DNA of 64,000 nt from Pantoea rwandensis (GTDB lineage: Bacteria; Pseudomonadota; Gammaproteobacteria; Enterobacterales; Enterobacteriaceae). Positions within the stretch are counted from its first letter, which is position 1, and every line of letters begins with the position of its first letter. Under the pieces are notes generated by a model that did not search any database, had not been told where the DNA came from, and saw only the letters and a list, made by a program, of their open reading frames with translations. Position numbers and translations under genes: made by a program. Below, piece by piece: positions 27,194-36,391 of this stretch. Location: contig NZ_CP009454.1 in the NCBI RefSeq assembly GCF_000759475.1, positions 1,922,001 through 1,986,000 of the forward strand, written 5' to 3'.

Positions 27194-28231
27194 ATGAGTA
27201 TTAAGAATATTCTGCTAATTAGTGCGCTGGCCGGTGCGTTAACCGGTTGCGATCAGCAAGCATCCCGCAGCGCACTGGTGTTAGAGGGGAAAACCATGGG
27301 CACCCAGTGGCGTGTCAGTCTGGCGGGCGTGGATCCCCAGCGCCAGGCCGCTTTGCAGCAGGCTATTCAGCAGCAGCTTGATCGTGATGATCATGAACTC
27401 TCTACCTGGAAAAAGGATTCGGTGCTGTCGCGCTTCAATCAATATCAAGGTAATCAGCCACAGCCGGTGAGCGCGGATATGGCCGATATCGTGGTTGAAG
27501 CCTTGCGCATCGGCAATAAAACCGGTGGCGCGATGGATATCACCGTCGGCCCGCTGGTCAATTTGTGGGGGTTCGGACCCACGAAACAGCCTGTGCACAC
27601 CCCGAGCCAGGCGCAAATTGATGCAGCGAAAGCGCAAACTGGCTTACAACATTTGCATGTGATCCAGAGTGTGGATGGACAGTGGTTGCAGAAAGATCTG
27701 CCCGCGCTGGATGTCGATCTTTCGACTATGGGGGAGGGATACGCCACCGATCATCTGGCACGACTGATGGAGCAGCAGGGTATTACCGACTATCTGGTGT
27801 CGGTGGGGGGCGCAGTGCTAACCCGTGGGCAGAATGCCAACAATCAACCCTGGCGTGTGGCGATCCAGAAACCCACCGATCGTGAAAACGCCGTCGAGGC
27901 GCGCGTTGATCTGCAAGGTCACGGTATCAGCACCTCAGGCAGCTATCGCAACTATTATGAACTGGATGGTAAACGCATTTCACATGTGATCGACCCCGTG
28001 ACCGGACGCCCCATCGAACATAAGCTGGTGTCGGCCACCGTGATCGCCACCACGGCGCTGGAAGCCGATGGCTGGGACACCGGGCTGATGGTGCTGGGCA
28101 GCGAGCGGGCACAAGCGTTGGCACTCAAGGAGCATTTGGCGGTTTATCTGATCAGCAAGCAGGGGGACGGCTTTACGCACTGGATGTCGCCCCAGTTCAA
28201 ATCCTTCCTGATCGATCAGGAAAGCAAATAA
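27194..28231 (+). CDS. apbE: FAD:protein FMN transferase, lipoprotein
   Basis: A 345-residue ApbE protein. The N-terminus MSIKNILLISALAGALTGC is a lipoprotein signal with Cys19 as the acylated residue. Motifs of the family are present: GKTMGTQWRV, the ELSTWKKDSVLSRFN segment, DLSTMGEGYATDHL, and SGSYRNYYELDGKRISHVIDPVTGRP. It transfers FMN from FAD to Thr of periplasmic redox proteins such as NqrB/C or RnfG. GAGG five bases before ATG 27194 is favoured over GTG 27191. alkB follows 15 bp on, so the two are probably co-transcribed, as are apbE-ada-alkB neighbours in E. coli. Confidence 0.95.
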   Translation: MSIKNILLISALAGALTGCDQQASRSALVLEGKTMGTQWRVSLAGVDPQRQAALQQAIQQQLDRDDHELSTWKKDSVLSRFNQYQGNQPQPVSADMADIVVEALRIGNKTGGAMDITVGPLVNLWGFGPTKQPVHTPSQAQIDAAKAQTGLQHLHVIQSVDGQWLQKDLPALDVDLSTMGEGYATDHLARLMEQQGITDYLVSVGGAVLTRGQNANNQPWRVAIQKPTDRENAVEARVDLQGHGISTSGSYRNYYELDGKRISHVIDPVTGRPIEHKLVSATVIATTALEADGWDTGLMVLGSERAQALALKEHLAVYLISKQGDGFTHWMSPQFKSFLIDQESK

Positions 28232-28246
28232 CGGCAGGAGGCGCAG

Positions 28247-28888
28247 ATGCTGGATCTGTTTAGTGACGAAGCACCATGGCAGGAACCGTTAGCGGAAGGC
28301 GCGGTGATTTTACGGCGCCGTGCACGCGATGATGCGGATGCATTGCTGGCGGCGATACAGGAGATTGCCGGGCAGAATCCATTTGCTCACCGCATTACAC
28401 CAAGTGGACATCGCATGTCGGTGGCGATGACCAACTGTGGCGATTTAGGCTGGTCAACGGATTCGCGCGGCTACCAATACACGGAGCAGGATAACGCCAG
28501 TGGGCACAAATGGCCGCCGATGCCTGCGCTGTTCCGCACGCTGGCGCAACAAACCGCACAGGAAGCGGGTTTTTCCGGCTTTAACCCGGATGCCTGCTTA
28601 ATCAACCGCTATGAACCCGGAGCCAAACTCACCTTGCATCAGGATAAGGACGAGAAGGATTTGCGTCAGCCGATTGTTTCAGTGTCATTAGGCCTGCCCG
28701 CGGTGTTCCAGTTTGGTGGTTTTGAGCGCAGTGATGCCACGCAACGGGTGCTGCTGGAGCACGGTGATATCGTGGTGTGGGGCGGCCCCTCACGCCTGCG
28801 TTATCACGGCATTCTGCCGCTCAAACCCGGTATTCACCCGGCAGCGGGCGCCTTTCGCTTTAACCTCACTTTCCGCCGCGCCCATTAA
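28247..28888 (+). CDS. alkB: Alpha-ketoglutarate-dependent DNA dealkylase AlkB
   Basis: A 213-residue Fe(II)/2-oxoglutarate dioxygenase that removes 1-methyladenine and 3-methylcytosine lesions. The iron ligands His131, Asp133 and His187 and the oxoglutarate-binding Arg204 and Arg210 are at the same numbers as in E. coli AlkB, and MTNCGDLGW of the substrate lid is present. In E. coli alkB follows ada in one operon; here ada is absent and alkB directly follows apbE, so the Ada-type adaptive induction may not apply. GGAGG precedes ATG. Confidence 0.97.
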   Translation: MLDLFSDEAPWQEPLAEGAVILRRRARDDADALLAAIQEIAGQNPFAHRITPSGHRMSVAMTNCGDLGWSTDSRGYQYTEQDNASGHKWPPMPALFRTLAQQTAQEAGFSGFNPDACLINRYEPGAKLTLHQDKDEKDLRQPIVSVSLGLPAVFQFGGFERSDATQRVLLEHGDIVVWGGPSRLRYHGILPLKPGIHPAAGAFRFNLTFRRAH

Positions 28889-28973
28889 CGGCGCAGTGAA
28901 TGAGAATTAATCTTGCTATCATCCGGAGCACCATTAAACTGCAGGCTGCTTGGTCGACCTCCGGAATCTGTTA

Positions 28974-30623
28974 ATGGCATTGCTGCATGTGGTTTATCGC
29001 CAGTATCGCTGGCCTTTTATTGGCGTCATTCTGCTGACGCTGTTAAGCGCCGCGCTCGGCATCGGCTTAATCGCCTATATCAATAACGAGCTGATCGTCG
29101 CGGTGAATACCTCGATTTCTGTGCTGCCGAGTTTTCTGGGGCAGCTGTTTCTGCTGATGGCCGTGACGCTAGGTTCGCAACTGGCGTTAACTCAGCTTGG
29201 CCATCACTTTGTCTGGCGCCTGCGCGGCGAGTTCATCAAGCGTATTCTGGATACGCGCGTCGAGCGCATTGAGCAGATAGGTAACGCGCAACTGCTGGCG
29301 GGACTCACCAGTGATGTGCGTGCGATCACCATCGCCTTTGTCCGCCTGCCGGAACTGATTCAGGGCATCATTATTACCCTGGGTTCCGCGCTCTATCTGG
29401 CGTGGCTGTCACCTAAAATGTTGCTGCTGACCTCGCTGTGGTTAGTCATCACTCTGGTGGGCGGCTGGTTGCTGGTATCACGTGTGTATCAACACATGGC
29501 GAAACTGCGTGAAATCGAAGACGACCTTTACCGTGATTTCCAGACCATCATTGAAGGGCGTAAAGAGCTACAGCTTAACCGCGAGCGTGCTCAACTGATT
29601 TACGACACCGTGTATCAGGAAAACGCCAAAAGCTATCGTCATCATATCGTTCGTGCCGACACCTTCCACCTCAGCGCGGTTAACTGGTCAAATATCATGA
29701 TGCTGGGTGCAATTGGCATTGTGTTCTTTATGGCCAATGGGCTGGGTTGGGCGAACACGGCGGTGGCCGCGACTTACTCACTGACGCTGTTGTTCCTGCG
29801 TACGCCGTTGCTGGCTGCGGTGGGTGCCTTGCCGACCTTACTGAGCGCTCAGGTCGCCTTCCGTAAAATCAACACCTTCGATCTCGCGCCTTACGATGCA
29901 CAGTTCAAAGCGCTGCCACAGGTGAGTGACTGGCAAACACTGGAACTGCGCGATGTCTGCTTCCATTATGGCGATCACGGTTTCCAGGTTGGCCCGATTA
30001 ATCTGACGCTGCATCGTGGTGAGTTAGTGTTCCTGATTGGTGGCAACGGCAGCGGTAAATCCACGTTGGCGATGCTGCTCACGGGCCTGTACCAGCCACA
30101 ATCAGGCAGTTTGCTGTTGGACGGCAAAGTGGTTGACTGGCATAACCTCGATGCTTACCGCAAACACTTCTCAGCGGTGTTTACCGATGTGCATTTGTTT
30201 GATCGCCTGATCAGTCACGGCGGTCAGCCAGCGAATCCTGGACTGGTGCAGCAGTGGCTGGAACGCCTGAAGATGCAGGACAAACTGAAGCTGCAAGGCA
30301 ATAAGGTGCTGAATCTGCAACTCTCTAAAGGGCAAAGCAAGCGACTGGCACTGCTTCTGGCGGCGGTAGAGGAACGTGACATCCTGCTGCTGGACGAGTG
30401 GGCTGCCGATCAGGACCCGCATTTCCGTCGTATCTTTTACCGTGAATTGCTGCCCTGGCTACAGGCATCGGGCAAAACAATATTCGCCATCAGCCATGAT
30501 GATCACTACTTCATCCATGCTGACCGCTTGCTGGAGATGCGCGAAGGCCAGTTGAGTGAACTGACGGGCAATGAACGTGACATGGCCACGCTGGATGCGG
30601 TAAAGCGCACTGAAACGGGTCAT
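28974..30623 (+). CDS. yojI: ABC transporter YojI (peptide/microcin exporter)
   Basis: A fused permease-ATPase of about 550 residues, matching E. coli YojI (547), which exports microcin J25 with TolC. Six membrane segments occupy the first 290 residues; the ATPase has Walker [10 protein letters not shown], an atypical signature LSKGQ, Walker [11 protein letters not shown] and the switch His in ISHDDHY. ATG 28974 gives the conserved beginning ([10 protein letters not shown]); a TTG 24 bases upstream lacks support. The final stop is at 30624-30626, just past the stated end. The upstream neighbour alkB is in the same direction. Confidence 0.94.
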
Positions 30624-30750
30624 TAACGTCAACTGGGATAGCTTAGCAAAAACCCTTATTGGGCAAGGTGTTGTCAGGCAGGTAAGGTAAGTTTCAACAG
30701 AGATTCCTCGTCTCTGTCTCCCTGGAACACTTCTGTCGTCTTGTGTTGTC

Positions 30751-30783
30751 ACCGGCTTAGATTGATTCTGAGCCGGTTTTTTT
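30751..30783 (+). terminator. yojI terminator
   Basis: ACCGGCT/AGCCGGT with a 13-base loop and seven T residues. It overlaps the stop codon of the convergent phosphopantetheinyl transferase gene, leaving no spare sequence between the two units. Confidence 0.88.
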
Positions 30784-31507
30784 ATGGGTTGCTCAGTGGA
30801 TGAGCGATCAGTGTGATAACGCGGTCGCCACGTTGCCAGAAATGCGCCTGCAGCCGTGTGTTGGCGTTAAACTCGCGTGAAAAGTCCTGCGTCAAAGTGA
30901 CCGTGGCGCGGCCTTGCGCCAAATCCCACTCCAGCAACTCCGCTTGCAGAAAATCCATCGGCTGATGCAACTGTGGCCACAACGCTTTATAGACACTCTC
31001 TTTCAGCGAAAACAGCAGAGTGGCCGCTGCTGCAAACGGCAACGCAGCGGCGGCTAACCGTTGACGTTCTGCACGGCTCATCAGCATCCCCGCCGTTTCC
31101 TCTGCGGTCTGTTCTGCCATCACTTGCTCGACATCAACGCCGATACACAGGGGCGCCTGCGTTGCCGCGATGACGGCCATTTGCTGCGAATGCGAGAGTG
31201 AGGCCTGAATCCCCACTGGCCATACCGGCGAGCGATCGGGCGCATTTCGCAGGATAAAGTCAGGCATCGCGAAGCGTGCCAGCATCTGCTGTGCCAGCCA
31301 GCGACTGGCTAAATGCTCAGCTTTACGCTTAGTGACGGCACTGTGTAGCGCCAGTGGTAGCGGGAGTTGCCAGTGTTGATGCAGATCGCTGTGCCAGGCC
31401 TGCTGATTAAATTCACACCACGCAATAGGGAGCGGAGAGCTTGTCATAGCCGCAGCGGTGATAAACGGGGAGGGGGGCAGTGCCAGGGGAATTTCAGAAG
31501 CAAACAT
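30782..31507 (-). CDS. 4'-phosphopantetheinyl transferase, EntD-like
   Basis: A 241-residue Sfp/EntD-type enzyme that moves phosphopantetheine from CoA onto carrier proteins of non-ribosomal peptide or polyketide synthesis. The hallmarks are present: KRKAEHLASRWLAQ near residue 60, SLSHSQQMAVIA, the metal-binding GVDVEQV and SLKESVYKALWP with the catalytic Glu and Lys. No carrier-protein or siderophore gene cluster is in the window, so its client lies elsewhere. The start at 31507 has no clear ribosome binding site and abuts a perfect 12-bp hairpin; an internal ATG 20 codons on is possible. Confidence 0.9.
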   Translation of the reverse strand: MFASEIPLALPPSPFITAAAMTSSPLPIAWCEFNQQAWHSDLHQHWQLPLPLALHSAVTKRKAEHLASRWLAQQMLARFAMPDFILRNAPDRSPVWPVGIQASLSHSQQMAVIAATQAPLCIGVDVEQVMAEQTAEETAGMLMSRAERQRLAAAALPFAAAATLLFSLKESVYKALWPQLHQPMDFLQAELLEWDLAQGRATVTLTQDFSREFNANTRLQAHFWQRGDRVITLIAHPLSNP

Positions 31508-31514
31508 TAAGCAT

Positions 31515-31556
31515 CACGGCTGACGGTTAAAACGCTATTTTTACCCGTCAGCCGTG
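31515..31556. other. Long perfect hairpin abutting the phosphopantetheinyl transferase start
   Basis: CACGGCTGACGG (31515-31526) pairs perfectly with CCGTCAGCCGTG (31545-31556), with A/T-rich partial pairing inside. It sits 7 bp before the transferase start and 31 bp after the end of the 67-residue gene on the same strand. No T-run follows on either strand at the stem base, so a classic terminator is unlikely. Confidence 0.6.
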
Positions 31557-31587
31557 AAAAGAGCAAGCCAAAGCGGCTCACCCACGT

Positions 31588-31791
31588 TTAGTGATTAGGC
31601 GGAATCGACATGCCTTTGATCTGTACCACAAAGTGCTCGTTGCCTTTGGTTATACGTGCACCGCGATCACACCACCGCGAAGCCAGGCGGAAAAAATCGT
31701 CGCTGCCGATATCGTAAGCCAGTTCAACTTTACTGATACCTGAATGCAGGAGTTCTTCCGCGTCCTGCAGGTTTTTAGCTTTGATGACCAT
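31588..31791 (-). CDS. Hypothetical protein, 67 residues
   Basis: A small soluble protein beginning MVIKAKNLQDAEELLHSGISKVELAYDI and ending in IKGMSIPPNH; it contains two cysteine-poor halves and a single Cys in RWCDRGARI. I do not recognise a family. The frame is open further upstream, but that extension (54 codons) looks non-coding in composition, and ATG 31791 gives a normal amphipathic start. Only a weak GGA precedes it. The regular codon use and alternating hydrophobicity argue for a real gene. Upstream, 31792-32001 holds nothing recognised. Confidence 0.55.
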   Translation of the reverse strand: MVIKAKNLQDAEELLHSGISKVELAYDIGSDDFFRLASRWCDRGARITKGNEHFVVQIKGMSIPPNH

Positions 31792-32001
31792 AACAAGTGT
31801 CCATCGAAAAACAGGAAGGATAAGAGTAATTAAACTGTATGACAGTTTTGTTTCAATAAGATGAAATGCTGTCATATTTGACGAAAAATGTGATCCCGCT
31901 CCGCTTTGATTGCTTCCGGTAACTGACTGATTATTTGCCAGAAGCATTCCCACTCCGGCCGTTTTACGATAATACTGAATGGGTTAACCAAGGAGGTTGT
32001 C

Positions 32002-32553
32002 ATGCAAATACCCCGTCTGGAAACGCCCCGTTTACTGCTGCAACCGCTGCGAAGCGAAGATGCGATTCAGGTACAGCAGGTTTTCCCGCGCTGGGAGATC
32101 GTGCGGCATCTGATAGGTTCTGTGCCCTGGCCTTATCCCGCGGATGGTGCCCGTCAATATATTGAGGGCATGGCGCTGCCCGCAATGAAAGCAGGGCAGG
32201 CGTGGCACTGGAGCCTTCGCCATCGATCTGATCCCAACAGTCTGATTGGTTTAATCTCACTACGTCTGGGGGCGGAAGATAACCGGGGATTCTGGCTGGT
32301 GCCTGAATGGCAGAAGCAGGGATTGATGAGTGAAGCCTGCGCAGCAGTCACCGAATTCTGGTTTATCCATCTCGACCAGACGCGTCTGCGTGTGCCCAAG
32401 GCGATGGATAATCTGGCTTCTCGTCGCATCTCGGAACGCACCGGCATGCGGTTAGTGGATACCTATCGCAAAACTTTTGTTGAGGGCGAGTTACCGGCGG
32501 GCACCTGGGAGCTGACGCGTGACGAGTGGCTGGCGCAGCGTGATAAAGGATAG
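32002..32553 (+). CDS. GNAT-family acetyltransferase, RimJ/RimL-like
   Basis: A 183-residue N-acetyltransferase. The start IPRLETPRLLLQPLRSEDA is the hallmark of the RimJ/RimL branch; the acetyl-CoA-binding segment corresponds to FWLVPEWQKQGLMSEAC, followed by RLRVPKAMDNLASRRISERTGM, where the Asn-x-x-S-x-R-x-x-E/K-G pattern is typical. Substrate unknown (ribosomal protein N-termini, amino acids or antibiotics are all seen in the family). AGGAGG five bases before ATG is a near-perfect ribosome binding site. Confidence 0.88.
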   Translation: MQIPRLETPRLLLQPLRSEDAIQVQQVFPRWEIVRHLIGSVPWPYPADGARQYIEGMALPAMKAGQAWHWSLRHRSDPNSLIGLISLRLGAEDNRGFWLVPEWQKQGLMSEACAAVTEFWFIHLDQTRLRVPKAMDNLASRRISERTGMRLVDTYRKTFVEGELPAGTWELTRDEWLAQRDKG

Positions 32554-32573
32554 CGGCCTTCAGAAAGCAAAAA

Positions 32574-32597
32574 AGCAGCCTTAAGGGCTGCTTTTTT
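32574..32597. terminator. Bidirectional terminator between acetyltransferase and tRNA-Pro
   Basis: AGCAGCC/GGCTGCT with loop TTAAG, an A-run upstream and a T6 run downstream. It can end the acetyltransferase transcript and, read on the other strand, the tRNA-Pro transcript. Confidence 0.88.
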
Positions 32598-32606
32598 ATA
32601 GGATTT

Positions 32607-32683
32607 TGGTCGGCACGAGAGGATTTGAACCTCCGACCCCGGACACCCCATGACCGTGCGCTACCAGGCTGCGCTACGTGCCG
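32607..32683 (-). tRNA. proL: tRNA-Pro (anticodon GGG)
   Basis: A 77-nt tRNA gene with encoded CCA. The acceptor stem CGGCACG pairs with CGTGCCG, the D arm has AGCGCAGCCTGGTAGCGC, the anticodon loop is AT-GGG-GT, and the T arm GGAGGTTCAAATCCTCT is standard. Sequence and position next to yejM match E. coli proL, which reads CCC and CCU. Confidence 0.97.
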
Positions 32684-32755
32684 AACGTGGAGAAGTAGTC
32701 TACTGGTTCCGCTCGCGATTGCAATATGCGCAGGTTTTAACTGCCTCATTATTAA

Positions 32756-34507
32756 TCAGTTTGCGGTAAAGCGCTTCTCTTCTGTCAACACCTGAAGCAG
32801 TAACGCCAGCTGCGGTTTATGATCCTTCAGCTTATGGCCCTGTGCATCGTAGGCGCTGTAACTGCCGTTGTTATTCAGCACCAGCGTCACGGTTGGCGTA
32901 GTCACCACCAGTTTGCCCTCTTCACTGCTGGCCACCCAGTTGTGGCTGCGCTGAGCAGCAAACAGGTCTTCACCCTGTGAATAGTTGGCTGGATTGGTGC
33001 GCACATGCAGCAGACGTTGCATCAACGTTGTCATCACATCCTGCTGGTCGGTCAGACGATCGATGGTCTGCGCCGGCGTATTCGGCCAATGCACCACCAG
33101 CGGCACCTGCAACGTTGCACGGTTACCCGGATTGTCATCATTCTCCGGCGTCACTGCACGCTGAGCGGTAATCACCACCACGGTATTTTTGAGTAAGTCG
33201 CGTTGTTTTAGCGCCTGTAGTACGGCCGCAATTTGCTCATCAACACTGTTAGCCTGGCGCAAATAGCTGCGCTGACGCGCTTTAATGCTTTCGCCAGTCA
33301 CGTTGACGCCATCAAGTGAAATCCATGAGAACCAGGGCGCACCCTCGGCTTTCTGGCCGTTGAGCCAGTTTTGCCATTGGTTCACCGTCGTGCTGTTTGG
33401 CTGAGAATCAGCTTCAGGCAAGCTGTAATCCGCTAACAGTGCCTGGCGATACAGGGGTTGGCTGAAACCATCGGAGGAGAACAGACCAAACTGGTATCCC
33501 TGCGAATTTAGCGCACCGAGTAACGCCGAAGGCATCCGCGCGGCAAGTACGCCATCCATATAGCTGGAGGAGATGCCGTAAAACAGCCCGAACACGCCTT
33601 TCTCCGGCGCAATCCCGGCACTGTAGTGTTGGGTAAAGCGTACGTTGTCGCTGGCAAACTGATTCAGCGACGGCAGTGCCTTATCCAGATTGTCATGGCT
33701 CAAACCATCAACGGTCAGCAGTAGCAGGTTGTGGCGCGTGCCGCCATCGCGGAAGGTAATGTCACTCAGCGGATACTGCACTGACAGCGCCTCAGGATCG
33801 CCCTGTTGCACCAGACGGCGCTGATACTCCTGCGCATCCAGCAAGCCATGGCGTTCAAGAAACCGTCGTGCGGTCATCGGATAGGAGAGCGGCAGATTGG
33901 CGCGTTGCATGGTAATCGGGCGATAGAAATTGGCATCCGCCCAGATATACATCAGATGGCTGGCAAAGAAAGCACAGATAAACAGCGCGGCCAGCGGCTT
34001 ACCAAATGAGCGTCGATTCAGGCTGCGCAGCTTCTGCCAGCTCCAGGTGGCAAACAGCATCTCCACGAGGAAGATGACCGGTACGCTAATAAACATCAGC
34101 TGCCAGTCACGCGCCATCTCGCTTTGGTCCGGGTTGATCACCAACTCCCACACCACCGGATTCAGGTGGAGATGGAAGCGGTTGAACACCGCGCTATCGA
34201 CCATAATCAGCGTCAGCCCGGCAGTGGCGATAATCGCCGACAGCACCCTAAGCAATCGCTGTGACATCACCACAAAGGTGAGCGGAAAAATCACCAGCAG
34301 ATAACCGGCGAACACGATAAAGCTAAAGTGGCCAATCCAGCTGGTATAGGCATAAATACGACCCGCGAGTGACGCAGGCCAATCGGCGACCAACAGATAG
34401 CGGCTACCTAAAATCAGCGCGAAGATGATATTAAACAGAGCAAACCAGTGCCCCCAGCTGATCATCTGGGAGACTTTTTCGCGATAGCGCTGCCGGTTGG
34501 TTACCAT
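32756..34507 (-). CDS. yejM: Inner-membrane LPS-control protein YejM (PbgA/LapC)
   Basis: A 583-residue essential-type protein (E. coli 586). Five membrane segments lie in the first 190 residues, a basic linker follows, and the periplasmic C-terminal part has a sulfatase/phosphoethanolamine-transferase fold (LLLLTVDGLSHDNL, APWFSWISLDG) that lacks the usual full catalytic set. YejM senses lipid A on the periplasmic side of the inner membrane and restrains LapB-FtsH degradation of LpxC. It lies 23 bp after yejL on the same strand, as in E. coli. The start has no strong ribosome binding site. Confidence 0.96.
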   Translation of the reverse strand: MVTNRQRYREKVSQMISWGHWFALFNIIFALILGSRYLLVADWPASLAGRIYAYTSWIGHFSFIVFAGYLLVIFPLTFVVMSQRLLRVLSAIIATAGLTLIMVDSAVFNRFHLHLNPVVWELVINPDQSEMARDWQLMFISVPVIFLVEMLFATWSWQKLRSLNRRSFGKPLAALFICAFFASHLMYIWADANFYRPITMQRANLPLSYPMTARRFLERHGLLDAQEYQRRLVQQGDPEALSVQYPLSDITFRDGGTRHNLLLLTVDGLSHDNLDKALPSLNQFASDNVRFTQHYSAGIAPEKGVFGLFYGISSSYMDGVLAARMPSALLGALNSQGYQFGLFSSDGFSQPLYRQALLADYSLPEADSQPNSTTVNQWQNWLNGQKAEGAPWFSWISLDGVNVTGESIKARQRSYLRQANSVDEQIAAVLQALKQRDLLKNTVVVITAQRAVTPENDDNPGNRATLQVPLVVHWPNTPAQTIDRLTDQQDVMTTLMQRLLHVRTNPANYSQGEDLFAAQRSHNWVASSEEGKLVVTTPTVTLVLNNNGSYSAYDAQGHKLKDHKPQLALLLQVLTEEKRFTAN

Positions 34508-34530
34508 ATTTATGAGGTCAGATCTGCAAT

Positions 34531-34758
34531 TTAGTGGGCGTTGTCATCGCGAACGGAAGACTGCAACGCTTCCGCGAAAGATTTCGCCAGGCTGCGGCGC
34601 TGGGCCGGCGAGACACTGGTGTTAATCAAATTGGTTACCATGTTCCCTAATACCATCAGGGAAAGGTCGGTTGGCGCTTTGTCTTTTTCAAGAATCTGCG
34701 CCATCTGCGCGAGAAGCTTCTCTACGCGCTCGTCGCTATAACGGGATGATTGTGGCAT
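34531..34758 (-). CDS. yejL: UPF0352 protein YejL
   Basis: A 75-residue all-helical small protein, same length as E. coli YejL, with the conserved core [20 protein letters not shown]. Function is not known. First gene of the yejL-yejM unit and divergent from yejK; the 158-bp space between them should hold both promoters. Confidence 0.95.
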   Translation of the reverse strand: MPQSSRYSDERVEKLLAQMAQILEKDKAPTDLSLMVLGNMVTNLINTSVSPAQRRSLAKSFAEALQSSVRDDNAH

Positions 34759-34916
34759 ATCGTCGACTAATCAAGTGTGAAAAGGCGGTATATTACCGTA
34801 ACAACGCGCTTTTTTCCGCAATTAAATCGCAAGCAGAGCGATCAGTTTGTGCGTAGAGTTGAAAGCAGCGGCGGGCGGTGTTTGAATACGCGCCTGAGCC
34901 TAAAGGAGAGTCTACC

Positions 34917-35921
34917 ATGAGTCTGGATATCGACCAGATTGCCCTGCATCAGTTAGTTAAACGTGATGAAAATCAGCTTGAGCTGGTCCTGCGTGACACA
35001 TTACTGCCGACGACCCGTGCGGTAGAAGAGATGGCGGAAGAGTTGCATCGGGTGTACAGCGCCAAAAGTAAGGCTTACGGTTTGTTCAATGAAGAGAGCG
35101 AACTGGCCGATGCGCTGCGTAACTGTCGCAAAGGGCAAGATGACTTTCTGGCTTTCAGCCGTGCGGCGACTGGCCGTCTGCGTGATGAGCTGGGCAAATA
35201 TCCGTTTGCGGAAAGTGGCGTGGTGCTGTTCCTGCACTATCGCTATCTGGCGGTTGAGTACTTGCTGGTGGCGATGCTGAGCAGCCAGTCGAGCATGCGC
35301 GTCAATGAGGAATTGGATATCAGCAGCACCCATTATCTCGACATCAATCATGCGGATATTGTGGCGCGTATTGATCTCACTGAGTGGGAAACCAACCCAG
35401 AATCAACCCGTTATCTGACCTTCCTGCGTGGACGTGTCGGGCGCAAAGTGGCCGATTTCTTTATGGATTTCCTCGGTGCCAGCGTAGGCCTGGATACGAA
35501 AGCGCAGAACCGGGGTTTGCTGCAGGCGGTAGATGATTACTGCGCGGAGTCGAATCTCGATAAGAACGAGCGCCAGAACTATCGTCAGCAGGTCTACAGC
35601 TACTGCAACGACCAACTGCAGGCAGGTGAGGAGATTGCGCTGGAAGATTTGTCCAGTGAACTGCCGCCACTGGGAGAGAAAACGTTCCAGGCCTTTACCC
35701 AGGAGCAGGGTTACGAGTTGGAAGAGCATTTCCCGGCTGACCGTAGCACATTGCGCCAGCTGACCAAGTTTGCTGGCAGCGGTGGCGGCCTGACGCTGAA
35801 TTTTGATGCCATGCTGCTGGGCGAGCGCATTTTCTGGGATCCAACGACCGATACTCTGACCATCAAAGGGACACCACCTAATCTGCGCGATCAGTTACAG
35901 CGCCGAACAGGCGGAAACTGA
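34917..35921 (+). CDS. yejK: Nucleoid-associated protein YejK (NdpA)
   Basis: A 334-residue protein (E. coli 335) of the 37-kDa nucleoid-associated family; conserved blocks include [35 protein letters not shown] and [20 protein letters not shown]. It binds DNA and has been linked to topoisomerase function. ATG 34917 with AAAGGAGAG upstream gives the conserved MSLDI start; an upstream GTG-type start would add 13 non-conserved residues. A terminator shared with rplY follows. Confidence 0.96.
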   Translation: MSLDIDQIALHQLVKRDENQLELVLRDTLLPTTRAVEEMAEELHRVYSAKSKAYGLFNEESELADALRNCRKGQDDFLAFSRAATGRLRDELGKYPFAESGVVLFLHYRYLAVEYLLVAMLSSQSSMRVNEELDISSTHYLDINHADIVARIDLTEWETNPESTRYLTFLRGRVGRKVADFFMDFLGASVGLDTKAQNRGLLQAVDDYCAESNLDKNERQNYRQQVYSYCNDQLQAGEEIALEDLSSELPPLGEKTFQAFTQEQGYELEEHFPADRSTLRQLTKFAGSGGGLTLNFDAMLLGERIFWDPTTDTLTIKGTPPNLRDQLQRRTGGN

Positions 35922-35931
35922 TTTCCAGGTA

Positions 35932-35958
35932 AAAAAAAACGCCGCGTAAGCGGCGTTC
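35932..35958 (-). terminator. rplY terminator
   Basis: AACGCCGC/GCGGCGTT with loop GTAA. On the minus strand it is followed by nine T residues, an ideal terminator for rplY; on the plus strand TTCTCTTTT follows and may help stop yejK. Confidence 0.92.
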
Positions 35959-35978
35959 TCTTTTCAACTCGTTGGCGA

Positions 35979-36263
35979 TTAAGCGCGAACGAAGTCGATG
36001 TGGTGCAGTTTTGGCTTGAACGGATGACGCTGTACCGCCTGAGCTTTAACTTTAACTTCTTTACCATCAACAACGATGGTCAGCACGTCGGTGTAGAACT
36101 CAGGCTTAGCCTGCAGGTTCATTACAACGTCGTGGTCCAGTTCGATAGCAACTGGCGCTTCGTTTCCGCCATAGATGATGGCTGGGAATTTATTTGCTAC
36201 ACGCAGACGGCGGCTCGCACCCTTACCCTGCTCTTTACGTACTTCAGCGTTGAAAGTGGTCAT
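35979..36263 (-). CDS. rplY: 50S ribosomal protein L25
   Basis: The 94-residue 5S rRNA-binding protein L25, the short enterobacterial form without the CTC C-terminal domain. [17 protein letters not shown] and [15 protein letters not shown] frame the protein. ATG 36263 is chosen because it yields exactly the E. coli length; the earlier start five codons upstream is not conserved. GAAGAGA serves as ribosome binding site. Single-gene unit with its own terminator. Confidence 0.97.
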   Translation of the reverse strand: MTTFNAEVRKEQGKGASRRLRVANKFPAIIYGGNEAPVAIELDHDVVMNLQAKPEFYTDVLTIVVDGKEVKVKAQAVQRHPFKPKLHHIDFVRA

Positions 36264-36391
36264 TTGATTTCTCTTCAATCATTTCTGCTACAGGCGACCC
36301 AGCAACAGACGGTTATTCATATGCTTTTACGGATGCAAAAGCGGGCGGCATTATAGCCGCAATAGAAGACGCGGGCAAATGATTCCGTCGC

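Noticed and set aside
32574..32683. Integration site use of the tRNA-Pro gene
   Set aside because: The tRNA 3' end is not followed by an integrase or a repeated tRNA end; the neighbours are ordinary genes.
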